A stretch of 64,000 bases of DNA, taken from contig JAAOMT010000439.1 in assembly GCA_016748015.1 (NCBI GenBank), forward strand, positions 900,719 to 964,718, read 5' to 3'. Origin of the DNA: Geosiphon pyriformis. Lineage: Eukaryota > Glomeromycota > Glomeromycetes > Archaeosporales > Geosiphonaceae. Below, piece by piece: positions 1 to 10,927 of this stretch (its first letter is position 1; each line of letters begins with the position of its first letter). A model generated the notes under the pieces. The model saw only the letters and a program-made list of their open reading frames with translations. It had not been told where the DNA came from and ran no database searches. A program made the position numbers and the translations under genes.

Positions 1-590
1 GCTATGAGAATTTGTAGAATTAGCCTCTTACTATTAGAAGTTTATCAAAGGATTTTCAGAAATTGCCAAACCATTCAATTATCTTACCAATAAAAACGTG
101 CTATATAAATGAACTAAAGAACAACAAAAGCTTTTGAAACTCTTAAAACAAAATTAACAACAGCCCCAGTTCTTGCTTACCCAAACTTCAACAAACAGTT
201 CCAACTAGTTACTGATGTTTTACACATAGTATTTGGTGCCATTCTATCACAATTGAATGAAAATAGCCAAGAACAAATCATTGTCTATGCTAGTAAAACA
301 CTCAAACCAACAGAATTCAAATATGGCTCAACTGAATTAAAAGCTGCTGCAGTTATTTGGGCTCTTAAACACTTTTAACAATATCTGAAGAATGAAAAAA
401 AATTTGACATCATAACTAATAATATTGGCCTTAAATGATTCAATAAAAAGAAAATTGAACAAAGTGCCAAACAGTTTCAATGAAATAATTTTCTAACAGA
501 CTACAAATATATTGTACATTACAAACCAGAAAAGCTATACACCAATGTTGATAGCCTTTTAAGAATGAAACAAGATTAATACCAAATAGC
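1..590 (+). pseudogene. RT connection and RNase H fragment of element A
   Basis: The translation gives a TDV-type first RNase H aspartate near 211, the block VYASKTLKPTEFKYGSTEL followed by AAVIWALKHF (~285-375), and a late block like YIVHYKPEKLYTNVDSL (~508-560). These are the usual elements of a Ty3/gypsy RNase H that removes RNA from the RNA:DNA hybrid during reverse transcription. Stops at about 376 (TAA for Gln) and 436 (TGA for Trp) break it. The polymerase palm lies upstream of the window. The same interval, far more AT-decayed, is recognisable at 33265-33836. Confidence 0.7.
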
Positions 591-829
591 AATCTCATCA
601 CAACTTACCAACTTATCAACAAAAATAATCAAACAACAATGGATCTCAGAAATTACAACAACCTTAAAAACTATTTAGAGACTTTTACCATGTTAGAAAA
701 TTGGTCTCCAAGTGAAAAACATCATTTATAACACCAATTAAAACAATATTTTATACACTACAACAAAATTTATTATAAAAATCATAGAAATCCAAACCAA
801 TTATTTAGATTAGTACAAAAAAATAAAAA

Positions 830-1990
830 AGAAACAATTCTATATAATATATATACAGATTTTTCTTCAGTATACTTGAAAAGAAATGGAACAATTCAAA
901 GAACTCTTGAACATTATTTTTGGTCTTATATGTAAAATGACATTCAACAATATGTAGAATCTTGTAATAGTTGTTAAAAAAAAGAAAGAACTTGCCTTAC
1001 AGAATTCTTAAATCCAATCAAAGTTGGACAACCTTTTGACAGAGTTGGAATTAATTTAGTTAGATCATTACCTATCACAATACAAGGAAATCGTTATATT
1101 GCAGTTGTAGTAAATTATATTACCAAATGGTCTGAAGCTAAAGCCATCCAAAGAGCAGATGCAAAATCAATAGCAAATTTCATCTATAAAGACATTATTT
1201 GTAGACATGAATGTCTAATTGAACTTTTATCTGATCAAGAAACATATTTTGTGAACAATCTAATACAAGAAATTTGTGAACAATTCAATATTAAAAGACC
1301 TCTATCATTATCTTATCACTCCTAAACAAATGAATTTGTAGAACATTTCAACAAAACATTGTGTGAATCTTTAGCCAAAATCTCAACTGACTTTGAGCAG
1401 AAATGGAATATCTTTATTCTATTAGTGTTACTAGCATATAGAACACTAAAACAAAATATTATGAAACATACACTATTTGATCTTACTTATGAAAAAACAA
1501 CAATATTACCAATTAATTTTACAGTGGAAACATATTCAGTACAACCAATTAATAAAAAAAACTTTCAAGAAACACTCCAAAAAAGAGCTTATACTCTTCT
1601 TAGTATACTGAAAATAAAAAGACAGATAACAGCAACTCATATTGAATACTTTCAAGCTCAATAAAAGGAAAGACATGACAACAAATTACCACCAGTTACC
1701 AACGAATTTAAGGTTGAAAATAAAGTTTTTTTACACAGAACTAAGGCTGAAAAACAATGGAGTGAAAAATTTGAAAACAAATAGGATGGACTATTCTATA
1801 TTTACGAAATTTTAGGCAATAGATCATATAAGTTAAGACTTGATAACAAAGTACTAGTAAAAGTTGCACATGGAAATCAATTGAAACACTATCATTTCAG
1901 AAACAATCCTAAATCATTAATTTCACAAATTGGTATACATTTTTCTTTAGTTAATCCTGAAGATATTCTCCAAAATTTAGAAACAATAAT
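830..1990 (+). pseudogene. Integrase of element A, inactivated
   Basis: The catalytic core is readable as GNRYIAV...NYITKW (1087-1130), LLSDQETYF (1226-1252) and a segment ending in EHFNKTLCE (~1338-1370), followed by the C-terminal region KQWSEKFENK to about 1870. The enzyme would insert the cDNA into the host genome. Two of the three core carboxylates look usable (the D of LSDQ and the E of VEHF), but the first Asp is Asn (GINLV). Both His of the N-terminal HHCC zinc domain, compared with element B, are Tyr, while CNSC keeps the Cys pair. All these changes are C-to-T or G-to-A transitions. In-frame stops at 933, 976 and 1323 confirm a dead gene. Confidence 0.85.
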
Positions 1991-2182
1991 TATAATAAAA
2001 CAACAACCAAACCTAAACACTTAATTTAACATATTTTTTACAATAATCTTTTTAATAACACACAAAAACAGGAAACAAAAATAGTAAATAATTAGAAAAA
2101 ACACCCAAACCCAAAAACAAATAAAAACTCTATACCTAAAAATAATTTTCTTTATTTTTTTTATTAATTAATCATTTTTATC

Positions 2183-2890
2183 ATGATTATTCCCCAAAAT
2201 ATCGAACAAATATTCCAAAAATTAATGTTAACTTTGAAAACACTTCTTAATTTATCTATAACAATTAATGAAAGTCAAATTAATTACATTCAAAAAAAAA
2301 CCACAGTTTTAGTAGTAAACAATTCCCAAAATTATCACTTTTATAGAAAAAAATTAAGAAGTTATACTGAAACTTAATTATTAGAACTTTTAAAGCAAGC
2401 TTTAAAAGAAAATTTCTTAGTTGCTCTTATTAAAATTTTACTAAATACTACCATCCAATAAAAACTTTTACTATTTCTTAATGAACAGAACAATAAATAT
2501 ACTCTTATTTATAGATATTTTCATATTGGAAAAACACTTTATGAACAAAAACTGAAACTTGAAACAACAAACCTTACTTTTGAAATAATACAAAAACAAA
2601 TTCACAATGAATTCAAGACAGCAGCTAGATCAATAAACACTCACTACAAACTTAGAACAGCTTTTAGACTTTATGATTTGTTTAATACTTACGAAAATAT
2701 CCTACAAAATCCAATACTACAATTAATAAAAATTCAATATATTGGGAAACTTACAGAACTGAAATTTCAACAACTTTTAGACCAAATCACTTTAATTATT
2801 TTGGACCACTATCTTAATATTACAGATAGAGCTTGGACTTTGATAGAGCTTAGTCTTAAAGAGAAAATTATGTTATTAGTAGAATTTTAG
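2183..2890 (+). pseudogene. Post-integrase extension domain of element A (unassigned)
   Basis: A helical, Gln/Leu/Lys-rich reading frame follows the integrase and runs to the LTR, with three short gaps caused by stops. It aligns in order with the region downstream of integrase in element B (31631-32314): an ELLKQALKE segment, then YRYFHIGKTLYEQKLKLE against the FYLGQHINIQNLYIDKTK region of B, then LRTAFRLYDLFNTYENILQ against IYQIHTAF in B. No Cys/His cluster, catalytic motif or membrane segment is visible. I do not recognise the family. Its retention in A, B, C and probably D suggests a real polyprotein domain rather than read-through of junk. Confidence 0.55.
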
Positions 2891-3821
2891 CTATTAATTA
2901 GCATGAAATTACCCTCATAATTCCTATTATTAATTAGCATATATAATTATTATTTCAATTATTACTTATTATTTAATCAAATTAGCAATTATTATTATTT
3001 AATCAATAACCTAATTTGCACTATAGAAATTAAGATGATCAAATTACACAATACTTTGAACCATTTAACATAGTCAAAATTCGTCGAAATTAATGAAAAT
3101 TGGCCGAAATAATCAATAGTTTAATGAAATAACTTGTAGTTTGCCGAAATTAGAGCAAAAAGAAAAGTACAAGTTCAAAGATTAGTACCACAACAAGTTG
3201 TATAAAAAAAGAGCTTCTTTCTTCAAAAAAATGTATTTTTCTTATATCTTATTATAGTATCTTACTCTAGATATCTTAATTAGAACAAATCATCTTTTAT
3301 AAAATCAAATAAAAATTAAAATATTCAAAAAAAAAACCAAATTCTTAAATTATTACACTTGAAATTCCCTCAAACACAACTAATGTTTTGAAATTGATTA
3401 GCTACCAATTTCAATAAACTGTTAGTGACTCTAGGCCTAAATAGAAAACGTTTTCTTTGACAAAATTCTATTTTTTTTACATTTTTTTATTTTTTTTTTC
3501 TTTTTTTATCATAATCATTAGAGTAGCCTACAGACAAGATTTCTATAGAAGAGTTGACTTTTACAGCAAAATAACTGTATATTTTAATAAGCTTCCAGAT
3601 AAACAATTTCTGGAAGAGTTGACATTTACTACAATATAACTATACAAAGTAACTGGCATAGAATTGACCATTCTATTTATAAGCCCAGCAGTTCAAATTA
3701 TAGGAGATAATTTGAAGATAAATTCAGTTATTGGAGGTTCAACTACTTCTAGAAAATATGAATTTACAACAAACAGATATTAACAACATTCAAAAAAAAA
3801 GACCAAAAATCTCCAGTAATA
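2871..3821 (+). repeat. 3' LTR of element A (951 bp)
   Basis: It starts TGTTATTAGTAG and ends in a decayed CCAGTAATA where the sister LTR at 34928-36621 has CCGGTAACA. The alignment to the reverse complement of that sister LTR runs along nearly its whole length, including repeated GAAATTA-like blocks at 3075-3150 and the pair of CTTCCAGA/GAAGAGTTGAC-like blocks at 3550-3620. Boundaries follow from the sister copy, which has a clean target-site duplication. A purine-rich stretch sits directly upstream. Confidence 0.75.
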
Positions 3822-3980
3822 ACAGATAAAAATAATACTTGAATCTCTGTTTATTATACAAAGGACTTAACCAAAACTTTCAAATCATCAAAGCCTTCAG
3901 ATATTACCAACTGTATTAGTTATTGAGCACCAAGTTATGGGTTTGTTATTTAATTTGAAATCCCAAATAATCACCTGTAA
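3822..3980 (+). repeat. 3' end of a B-family LTR
   Basis: This 159-bp stretch matches the last part of the element B LTRs, including TTGAGCACCAAGTTATGGG and the terminal TGTAACA. It abuts the end of LTR A on one side and LINE sequence on the other. Element A was therefore probably inserted inside a B-type LTR whose 5' part lies outside the window. Confidence 0.7.
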
Positions 3981-5182
3981 CAGTATTAGTATTGGTGTTT
4001 ATGGTTTTTTGTTTTCTATTATGTTTGAGTTATAAGCTATAGCCCTTTTATTAGAATGTACTTTCTTGTTCAGTTTGGTGGTCTTATATTTCAACAACCA
4101 GGCTGCTATTAATGCTTGTATGGCTAAGGTGTCACTTGCTGTTTCAAATTTTTGCAATCAATGCTGAATTAAAAGAAGGCATATTTTTAATTTGATTAAA
4201 AATAAAAATATTATTGTTAATTGGATTAAGATTAAAAGTTACTTTGGGATATTTAATAACATAAAAGCTGATGTATTGGCTGATAGAGCTGCTAATTCTT
4301 CTTTTTTTTGCTGGCAAAAATACAGAAACGTTTTTTGATGACTGAAAACACTATAGTATTGGGCAATGCTTACTATTTTGTCAGAAATATATTCAAATCT
4401 ATTTGTCATGTTTGTTGGAAGACTGGTCCAAGTTGTGATGTGGTTCCGAATGCTCTGTTAAAAAATTTTGATTGGGTTGCTTCTGTAAAAGTTTGGCATT
4501 CTGACTCCCATATGCTTGCTGGTTTTATTAGCCAGAAGTTGGCAGGTTTTCATACATACTTAATGAAAGCTATACACAAAAGGCTGTTAGTAACTATTAG
4601 AAAAAGATTATATAATAAGAATTATCCTGGTGTTTTATGTTTGCTGTGTGATAAAATAGAATTGCTGGACCATGTTTTTACTTGTTTTCAAGATATATAT
4701 GTTTAGAAAAAGATTTTGTTGGAGGCTTCTGCACATTAAGTGTCTTTAGCCAGTGTTCATAACTTGTTTTCTTCTGTTATTCTGAGGATTTTCAATCTTT
4801 GTTTATCAAATATAGGTTTGTATTCAGTGGTATGTAAAGAGTTTGTGCTGAAAGAGTAATGTATAGAAACTATTAATATTTTTGAGAATAAAAAAAGGGC
4901 TTTTTGTGTGGTCATTAATTTTGTGAGATTTTTAGTTGAATTGCACCAGTTTAAAGTTTGGCTGGTAAGGTTTAAATATAAGGTGGACATAAAAAGAGTT
5001 AGTTTAGTTGGTAATGGTGGTTTAGTATCAGGTTTGTTACATAATATATTATCTATACTGTCAGATGATATGATCAAAATGTTAGGTATTATTGAGTCTT
5101 TTGCTATTAGTTTTGGCCATTATAGGGCCTGTTCTTTTTTTTCTGGTTTGAGTGATAATGTGCAGATTATTATAAGTATATA
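3981..5182 (+). pseudogene. LINE ORF2 C-terminus: RNase H and zinc-finger region
   Basis: Readable blocks are the RNase H fragment around 3985-4290 (ending NNIKADVLADRAA), then VKVWHSDSHMLAGF and YLMKAIHKRLLVTIRKRLYN, then the C-terminal zinc motif CLLCDKIELLDHVFTC (4639-4686; C-x2-C-x7-H-x3-C) and the distal KMLGIIESFAISFG block near 5080. RNase H would remove the RNA template; the Cys/His motif is a typical nucleic-acid-binding end of LINE ORF2 proteins. Stops at about 4036, 4165, 4338 and 4704 and a stop-rich stretch after 4706 show it is dead. The zinc ligands are all kept here, unlike in the LINE at 40735-47630. Confidence 0.75.
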
Positions 5183-5330
5183 ATATAGTTTTGTCTGACT
5201 TGAATAGCTAGTTACATATAGAAAGTACATGAGTTGTATTTAGTTTAAACTACTTAGTATGATTCTATATACTAGATAGCAATTGGATTTTACTTATTAA
5301 ATACATTAATAATAAAAAATAAAAATATTA
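3981..5330 (+). mobile_element. 5'-truncated LINE, RNase H to 3' end
   Basis: This is the 3' quarter of a non-LTR retrotransposon of the same group as the LINEs at 12506-19156 and 40735-47630, here on the + strand. It begins inside the RNase H domain immediately after an LTR end, continues through the C-terminal zinc-finger region, and ends with a conserved 3' untranslated block (about 5190-5290) and an A-rich tail. The 3' block recurs, in either orientation, at 12540-12640, 33151-33240, 33855-33990 and 40750-40880. Confidence 0.8.
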
Positions 5331-5339
5331 ATTAATCTA

Positions 5340-6119
5340 TTTAGTCTAATTTAATTTAAAAATTGGTTATTTTAAACAAAATTAATCAAAATTAAGATTT
5401 AAAAATTCAATTTTTTCAAAGATAATTTATAATATAATCTTATATATAGATAATAATTAAAACAGTTTTAATATATATATAATTATTAAAAGAATATATA
5501 ATTAAAAAATATATAATTATAAAAAAAATATAATTAAAAAAAAGCTAAATTTATAAATTCTATAATAAAAGAATTAAATTAATATTAATTTATAACAATA
5601 ATTTAATTTTGTATAATTTTTGTTTAATTATATTTATTATTATTATTATTATTATTATTTATATTAAATTAATATGATAGTTAATGGGTCTTACTCATTA
5701 AATTAAATAAAAAAATAAATTTGTATTATCTGTAAAAATAATTTAAAATATAATATAATATATAAAATATGATAATTAAAACAGTTTTAATATCAACATA
5801 ACTATAAAAAAAATTTAGTATAATAAAATAAGAATAGATATTTTTATAATATACAGAATTATAATTAGAAAAAGCTATATATAATAAAATAAAAGTAAAT
5901 AGTTAATTTGATATTGCTTTATAATAATAATTTTACTTATTACTTATTTTGTTTAAAAGTTGATTACTATTTGTAGCTTGGGGATTGGTGTGGTAAGCTG
6001 AAAATTTTTCTCCCTACAAAACAATCTGCACCCCTGAAAACTTTGCTTTTGGGCTCCTTCCTAAGTCTGCGTAAAGGCCAGAGGTAACTTGTCTTAGTGC
6101 CAAGAGCAACCCTATTTCA
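5340..6119. other. Segmental duplication copy 1, AT-rich left arm
   Basis: The sequence is AT-rich and has no gene. From about 5360 it is co-linear with 47740-48590. Shared landmarks are the run of TTA triplets (5633-5660 and 47953-47975), the AATTAAAACAGTTTTAATAT block, and a higher-GC stretch beginning at about 5975 (GATTGGTG, then CCTACAAAACAATCTGC, then GGGCTCCTTCCTAAGT). Copy 2 has about 100 bp more in the GC-richer part. The homology stops at the first array unit. Confidence 0.7.
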
Positions 6120-7556
6120 TTGCGAGTAACCAATAGTGAAACTCCCAATCACGTATCTACTTGGTTGGGAGCATTAAGTTAAGTTACTACTTACTCATTA
6201 TTGGTTGCGTCGCTTATTCTTAGGATTTTAGCTGCAACGAAGACAATTCCCAATCACGTATCTACTTGGTTGGGGTTATCGTTGTTGCGAGTGACCAATA
6301 GTGAAACTCCCAATCACGTTTCTACTTGGTTGATGAGCATTAAGTTAAGTTACTACTTACTCATTATTGGTTGCGTCGCTTATTCTTAGGATTTTAGCTG
6401 CAACGAAGACAATTCCCAATCACGTATCTACTTGGTTGGGGTTATCGTTGTTGCGAGTGACCAATAGTGAAACTCCCAATCACGTATCTACTTGGTTGAT
6501 GAGCATTAAGTTAAGTTACTACTTACTCATTATTGGTTGCGTCGCTTATTCTTGGGATTTTAGCGGCAATGAAGACAATTCCCAATCACGTATCTACTTG
6601 GTTGGGGTTATTGTTGTTGCGAGTGACCAATAGTGAAACTCCCAATCACGCATCTACTTGGTTGGGAGCATTAAGTTTCCACTTACTCATCATTGGTTGC
6701 GTCGTGCATTCTTAGGATTTTAGCTGCAACGAAGACAATTCCCAATCACGTATCTACTTGGTTGGGGTTATTGTTGTTGCGAGTGACCAATAGTGAAACT
6801 CCCAATCACGCATCTACTTGGTTGGGAGCATTAAGTTTCCACTTACTCATCATTGGTTGCGTCGTGCATTCTTAGGATTTTAGCTGCAACGAAGACAATT
6901 CCCAATCACGTATCTACTTGGTTGGGGTTATTGTTGTTGCGAGTGACCAATAGTGAAACTCCCAATCACGTTTCTACTTGGTTGATGAGCATTAAGTTAA
7001 GTTACTACTTACTCATTATTGGTTGCGTCGCTTATTCTTAGGATTTTAGCTGCAACGAAGACAACTGCCAATCACGTATCTACTTGGTTGGGGTTATCGT
7101 TGTTGCGAGTGACCAATAGTGAAACTCCCAATCACGTATCTACTTGGTTGGGAGCATTAAGTTAAGTTACTACTTACTCATCATTGGTTGCGTCGCTTAT
7201 TCTTAGGATTTTAGCTGCAACGAAGACAATTCCCAATCACGTATCTACTTGGTTGGGGTTATTGTTGTTGCGAGTGACTAATAGTGAAACTCCCAATCAC
7301 GCATCTACTTGGTTGGGAGCATTAAGTTTCCACTTACTCATCATTGGTTGCGTCGTGCATTCTTAGGATTTTAGCTGCAACGAAGACAACTCCCAATCAC
7401 GTATCTACTTGGTTGGGGTTATCGTTGTTGCGAGTGACCAATAGTGAAACTCCCAATCACGTATCTACTTGGTTGATGAGCATTAAGTTAAGTTACTACT
7501 TACTCATTATTGGTTGCGTCGCTTATTCTTAGGATTTTAGCGGCAATGAAAAATAA
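6120..7556. repeat. Tandem array, older units of 160-166 bp (9 units)
   Basis: Unit starts, taken at TTGCGAGTGACC, fall at 6120, 6285, 6451 and so on, with periods of 160 or 165-166 bp. The 160-bp version differs by GTTTCCACTTACTCATCATT in place of the longer TTAAGTTACTACTTACTCATTATT. Each unit holds the 26-mer core CCCAATCACGTATCTACTTG (plus GTTGGG) twice, about 70 bp apart. The short reading frames in each unit end at the same stop and change frame between units of 166 bp, so the array is not protein-coding. Confidence 0.95.
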
Positions 7557-9975
7557 CTCTCTACTTGGTTGGGGTTATCGTTGTTGCGAGTGACTAATAG
7601 TGAAACTCCCAATCACGTTTCTACTTGGTTGACGAGCATTAGGTTAAGTTACTACTTACTCATTATTGGTTGCGTCGTTTATTCTTTGGATTTTAGCGGC
7701 AACGAAAAATAACTCTCTACTTGGTTGGGGTTATCGTTGTTGCGAGTGACTAATAGTGAAACTCCCAATCACGTTTCTACTTGGTTGACGAGCATTAGGT
7801 TAAGTTACTACTTACTCATTATTGGTTGCGTCGTTTATTCTTTGGATTTTAGCGGCAACGAAAAATAACTCTCTACTTGGTTGGGGTTATCGTTGTTGCG
7901 AGTGACTAATAGTGAAACTCCCAATCACGTTTCTACTTGGTTGACGAGCATTAGGTTAAGTTACTACTTACTCATTATTGGTTGCGTCGTTTATTCTTTG
8001 GATTTTAGCGGCAACGAAAAATAACTCTCTACTTGGTTGGGGTTATCGTTGTTGCGAGTGACTAATAGTGAAACTCCCAATCACGTTTCTACTTGGTTGA
8101 CGAGCATTAGGTTAAGTTACTACTTACTCATTATTGGTTGCGTCGTTTATTCTTTGGATTTTAGTGGCAACGAAAAATAACTCTCTACTTGGTTGGGGTT
8201 ATCGTTGTTGCGAGTGACTAATAGTGAAACTCCCAATCACGTTTCTACTTGGTTGACGAGCATTAGGTTAAGTTACTACTTACTCATTATTGGTTGCGTC
8301 GTTTATTCTTTGGATTTTAGTGGCAACGAAAAATAACTCTCTACTTGGTTGGGGTTATCGTTGTTGCGAGTGACTAATAGTGAAACTCCCAATCACGTTT
8401 CTACTTGGTTGACGAGCATTAGGTTAAGTTACTACTTACTCATTATTGGTTGCGTCGTTTATTCTTTGGATTTTAGTGGCAACGAAAAATAACTCTCTAC
8501 TTGGTTGGGGTTATCGTTGTTGCGAGTGACTAATAGTGAAACTCCCAATCACGTTTCTACTTGGTTGACGAGCATTAGGTTAAGTTACTACTTACTCATT
8601 ATTGGTTGCGTCGTTTATTCTTTGGATTTTAGTGGCAACGAAAAATAACTCTCTACTTGGTTGGGGTTATCGTTGTTGCGAGTGACTAATAGTGAAACTC
8701 CCAATCACGTTTCTACTTGGTTGACGAGCATTAGGTTAAGTTACTACTTACTCATTATTGGTTGCGTCGTTTATTCTTTGGATTTTAGTGGCAACGAAAA
8801 ATAACTCTCTACTTGGTTGGGGTTATCGTTGTTGCGAGTGACTAATAGTGAAACTCCCAATCACGTTTCTACTTGGTTGACGAGCATTAGGTTAAGTTAC
8901 TACTTACTCATTATTGGTTGCGTCGTTTATTCTTTGGATTTTAGTGGCAACGAAAAATAACTCTCTACTTGGTTGGGGTTATCGTTGTTGCGAGTGACTA
9001 ATAGTGAAACTCCCAATCACGTTTCTACTTGGTTGACGAGCATTAGGTTAAGTTACTACTTACTCATTATTGGTTGCGTCGTTTATTCTTTGGATTTTAG
9101 TGGCAACGAAAAATAACTCTCTACTTGGTTGGGGTTATCGTTGTTGCGAGTGACTAATAGTGAAACTCCCAATCACGTTTCTACTTGGTTGACGAGCATT
9201 AGGTTAAGTTACTACTTACTCATTATTGGTTGCGTCGTTTATTCTTTGGATTTTAGTGGCAACGAAAAATAACTCTCTACTTGGTTGGGGTTATCGTTGT
9301 TGCGAGTGACTAATAGTGAAACTCCCAATCACGTTTCTACTTGGTTGACGAGCATTAGGTTAAGTTACTACTTACTCATTATTGGTTGCGTCGTTTATTC
9401 TTTGGATTTTAGTGGCAACGAAAAATAACTCTCTACTTGGTTGGGGTTATCGTTGTTGCGAGTGACTAATAGTGAAACTCCCAATCACGTTTCTACTTGG
9501 TTGACGAGCATTAGGTTAAGTTACTACTTACTCATTATTGGTTGCGTCGTTTATTCTTTGGATTTTAGTGGCAACGAAAAATAACTCTCTACTTGGTTGG
9601 GGTTATCGTTGTTGCGAGTGACTAATAGTGAAACTCCCAATCACGTTTCTACTTGGTTGACGAGCATTAGGTTAAGTTACTACTTACTCATTATTGGTTG
9701 CGTCGTTTATTCTTTGGATTTTAGCGGCAACGAAAAATAACTCTCTACTTGGTTGGGGTTATCGTTGTTGCGAGTGACTAATAGTGAAACTCCCAATCAC
9801 GTTTCTACTTGGTTGACGAGCATTAGGTTAAGTTACTACTTACTCATTATTGGTTGCGTCGTTTATTCTTTGGATTTTAGTGGCAACGAAAAATAACTCT
9901 CTACTTGGTTGGGGTTATCGTTGTTGCGAGTGACTAATAGTGAAACTCCCAATCACGTTTCTACTTGGTTGGGAG
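7557..9975. repeat. Tandem array, homogenised 156-bp units (16 units)
   Basis: The CTCTCTACTTGGTTGGGG landmark recurs exactly every 156 bp from 7557 to 9897. Units are almost identical; the variation I noticed is C/T at AGCGGC versus AGTGGC. Compared with the older units, the first copy of the internal core is cut down to AACTCTCTACTTGG, and CGTCGCTTATTCTTAGG has become CGTCGTTTATTCTTTGG. Uniformity next to the more diverged 160-166-bp units points to recent local expansion or gene conversion. No frame stays open through a unit. Confidence 0.97.
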
Positions 9976-10003
9976 CATTAAGTTTAATTCTGCTACCAAC
10001 AAG

Positions 10004-10114
10004 ATTAGTCGTGCTTACTGGAACAATCTGATTCTCAGACGTGAAGAAGTGGATGTGAATCGAATACAAATTCGACGGCTAGGACTCAATACTCGAAGCA
10101 ATTCTAATCGTTAG
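10004..10114 (+). CDS. Terminal exon-like frame, hypothetical protein, copy 1
   Basis: It lies after an intron-like 3' splice site (CCAACAAG) and encodes 36 residues, beginning ISRAYWNNLILRREEVDV and ending TRSNSNR, then TAG. The paralogue at 49150-49266 has the same frame with a 6-bp in-frame insertion (two residues) and amino-acid changes but no stop. That pattern suggests protein-coding constraint before or after duplication. The upstream exons of this copy are missing because the tandem array replaces them. Basic residues dominate; I do not recognise the family. It is probably non-functional in this copy. Confidence 0.4.
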   Translation: MSRAYWNNLILRREEVDVNRIQIRRLGLNTRSNSNR

Positions 10115-10300
10115 TAATATCAAATTACAGATGGAAACGGAGATAATTGTAAACAAAGAAGGTGTGCAAACCCTCGGAGTATCAGTCCATGTCAACGGGA
10201 AAAAAATTCGTTAAAGGGTAATTATACAACGATCATATCGGCACCGAACATAACAAGAAAGAATCTGCAATCCGTGGCTGTTCTTATAAATTTATATACC

Positions 10301-10642
10301 CGCCCCCCCTTTTTTTTGCATAGATCGATAACGAGATCGAACACAGCTCAAAGTGGTGTGAAACCAGGCATCCTGCAGAGCAAATTGTAAGATATATTTA
10401 ATATCTTCTCCCCACGTTTTTATTCAATATTCAGAGTAACTGTGAATATTTACTTTTTTGCAAGGCACAGCGACTCTGTTGGCCATGATATAGATTCGCC
10501 TGATGAACGGACTATAGAGATGAACATCTCACTCATTCCTCAGCGGGCTGCTCCAACCTGGATAACTGACGCATGCCAAACCATAGAAAAAATACGGAAA
10601 ATGAATGATGGTGACGAAAGGTACCAGAATTATATAATCTAA
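10301..10642 (+). pseudogene. Spliced gene fragment, weakly syntaxin/Tlg2-like, copy 1
   Basis: A likely donor (AAATT|GTAAGAT, 10387) and acceptor (GCACAG|CGACTC, 10470) define an ~84-bp intron; copy 2 shares both sites. The downstream frame reads DERTIEMNISLIPQRAAPTW then ITDACQTIEKIRKMND and ends ERYQNYII at 10642. The order IEM, then a P-x-W segment, then a heptad-like stretch recalls the N-terminal part of syntaxin-16/Tlg2 SNAREs, but the fragment is short and no SNARE motif follows, so the assignment is only a guess. The upstream exon lacks a clear ATG (ATAACGAGATC in both copies). Copy 2 carries a frameshift here. Confidence 0.3.
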
Positions 10643-10927
10643 GGTTGTTTATCTTCTTAATGTTTTGTTGATAGTCTATTTTTCTAATCCTATATGGTGG
10701 CGAATTCTGGACGTTCGTCCTATGACCAACCGACTCGGTTCTGCTAACAAAAGGTCAAAGGAATTCGTAACGGAAGATGCTTGCACCTTCAAAGTTCATC
10801 TCACGATGAAGTGCCATAGACGAGGCAACGGGTAGTTTTGAGCTTGTTTCTGTATAGCACTTTGTTTCTGTTAAGACAGTTTCTTCTCGAACTGAAGGGT
10901 TGACAGATTTGCAATATCAGCTAGAAA

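Larger units (their letters stand above)
1..3821 (+). mobile_element. Family A Ty3/gypsy LTR retrotransposon, 3' half, decayed
   Basis: The window opens inside this element. In order on the + strand I see the end of RT and RNase H (1-590), the integrase (830-1990), an unassigned post-integrase region (2183-2890) and a 3' LTR (2871-3821). Many stops interrupt the frame, mostly TAA where CAA would fit and TGA or TAG where TGG would fit. The last bases before the LTR are purine-rich, as expected for a polypurine tract. A second copy of the same family lies at 33265-40641 and a further LTR at 34928-36621. The 5' LTR and gag are outside the window. Family and order are well supported by co-linearity with element B; activity is excluded by the damage. 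Confidence 0.85.
9976..10850 (+). other. Segmental duplication copy 1, right arm
   Basis: From AATTCTGCTACCAACAAG onward this region matches 49118-50240, with higher GC than its surroundings and small indels. It carries a terminal-exon-like frame (10004-10114), a promoter-like interval, and a second spliced fragment ending at 10642. After about 10640 the similarity continues through the GGTGGCGAATTCTGGAC block to roughly 10830. From 10850 to 10927 I see no feature. Confidence 0.75.

Noticed and set aside
6201-7532. Repeated 60-62-residue + strand frames with near-identical sequence, looking like a small gene family
   Set aside because: They are the same piece of each tandem unit; units of 160 and 166 bp shift phase, all frames start with GTG rather than ATG and stop within a unit, and the 156-bp units have no such frame.
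6120-9975. Possible CRISPR array
   Set aside because: Whole 156-166-bp units are repeated without unique spacers, and the context is eukaryotic.
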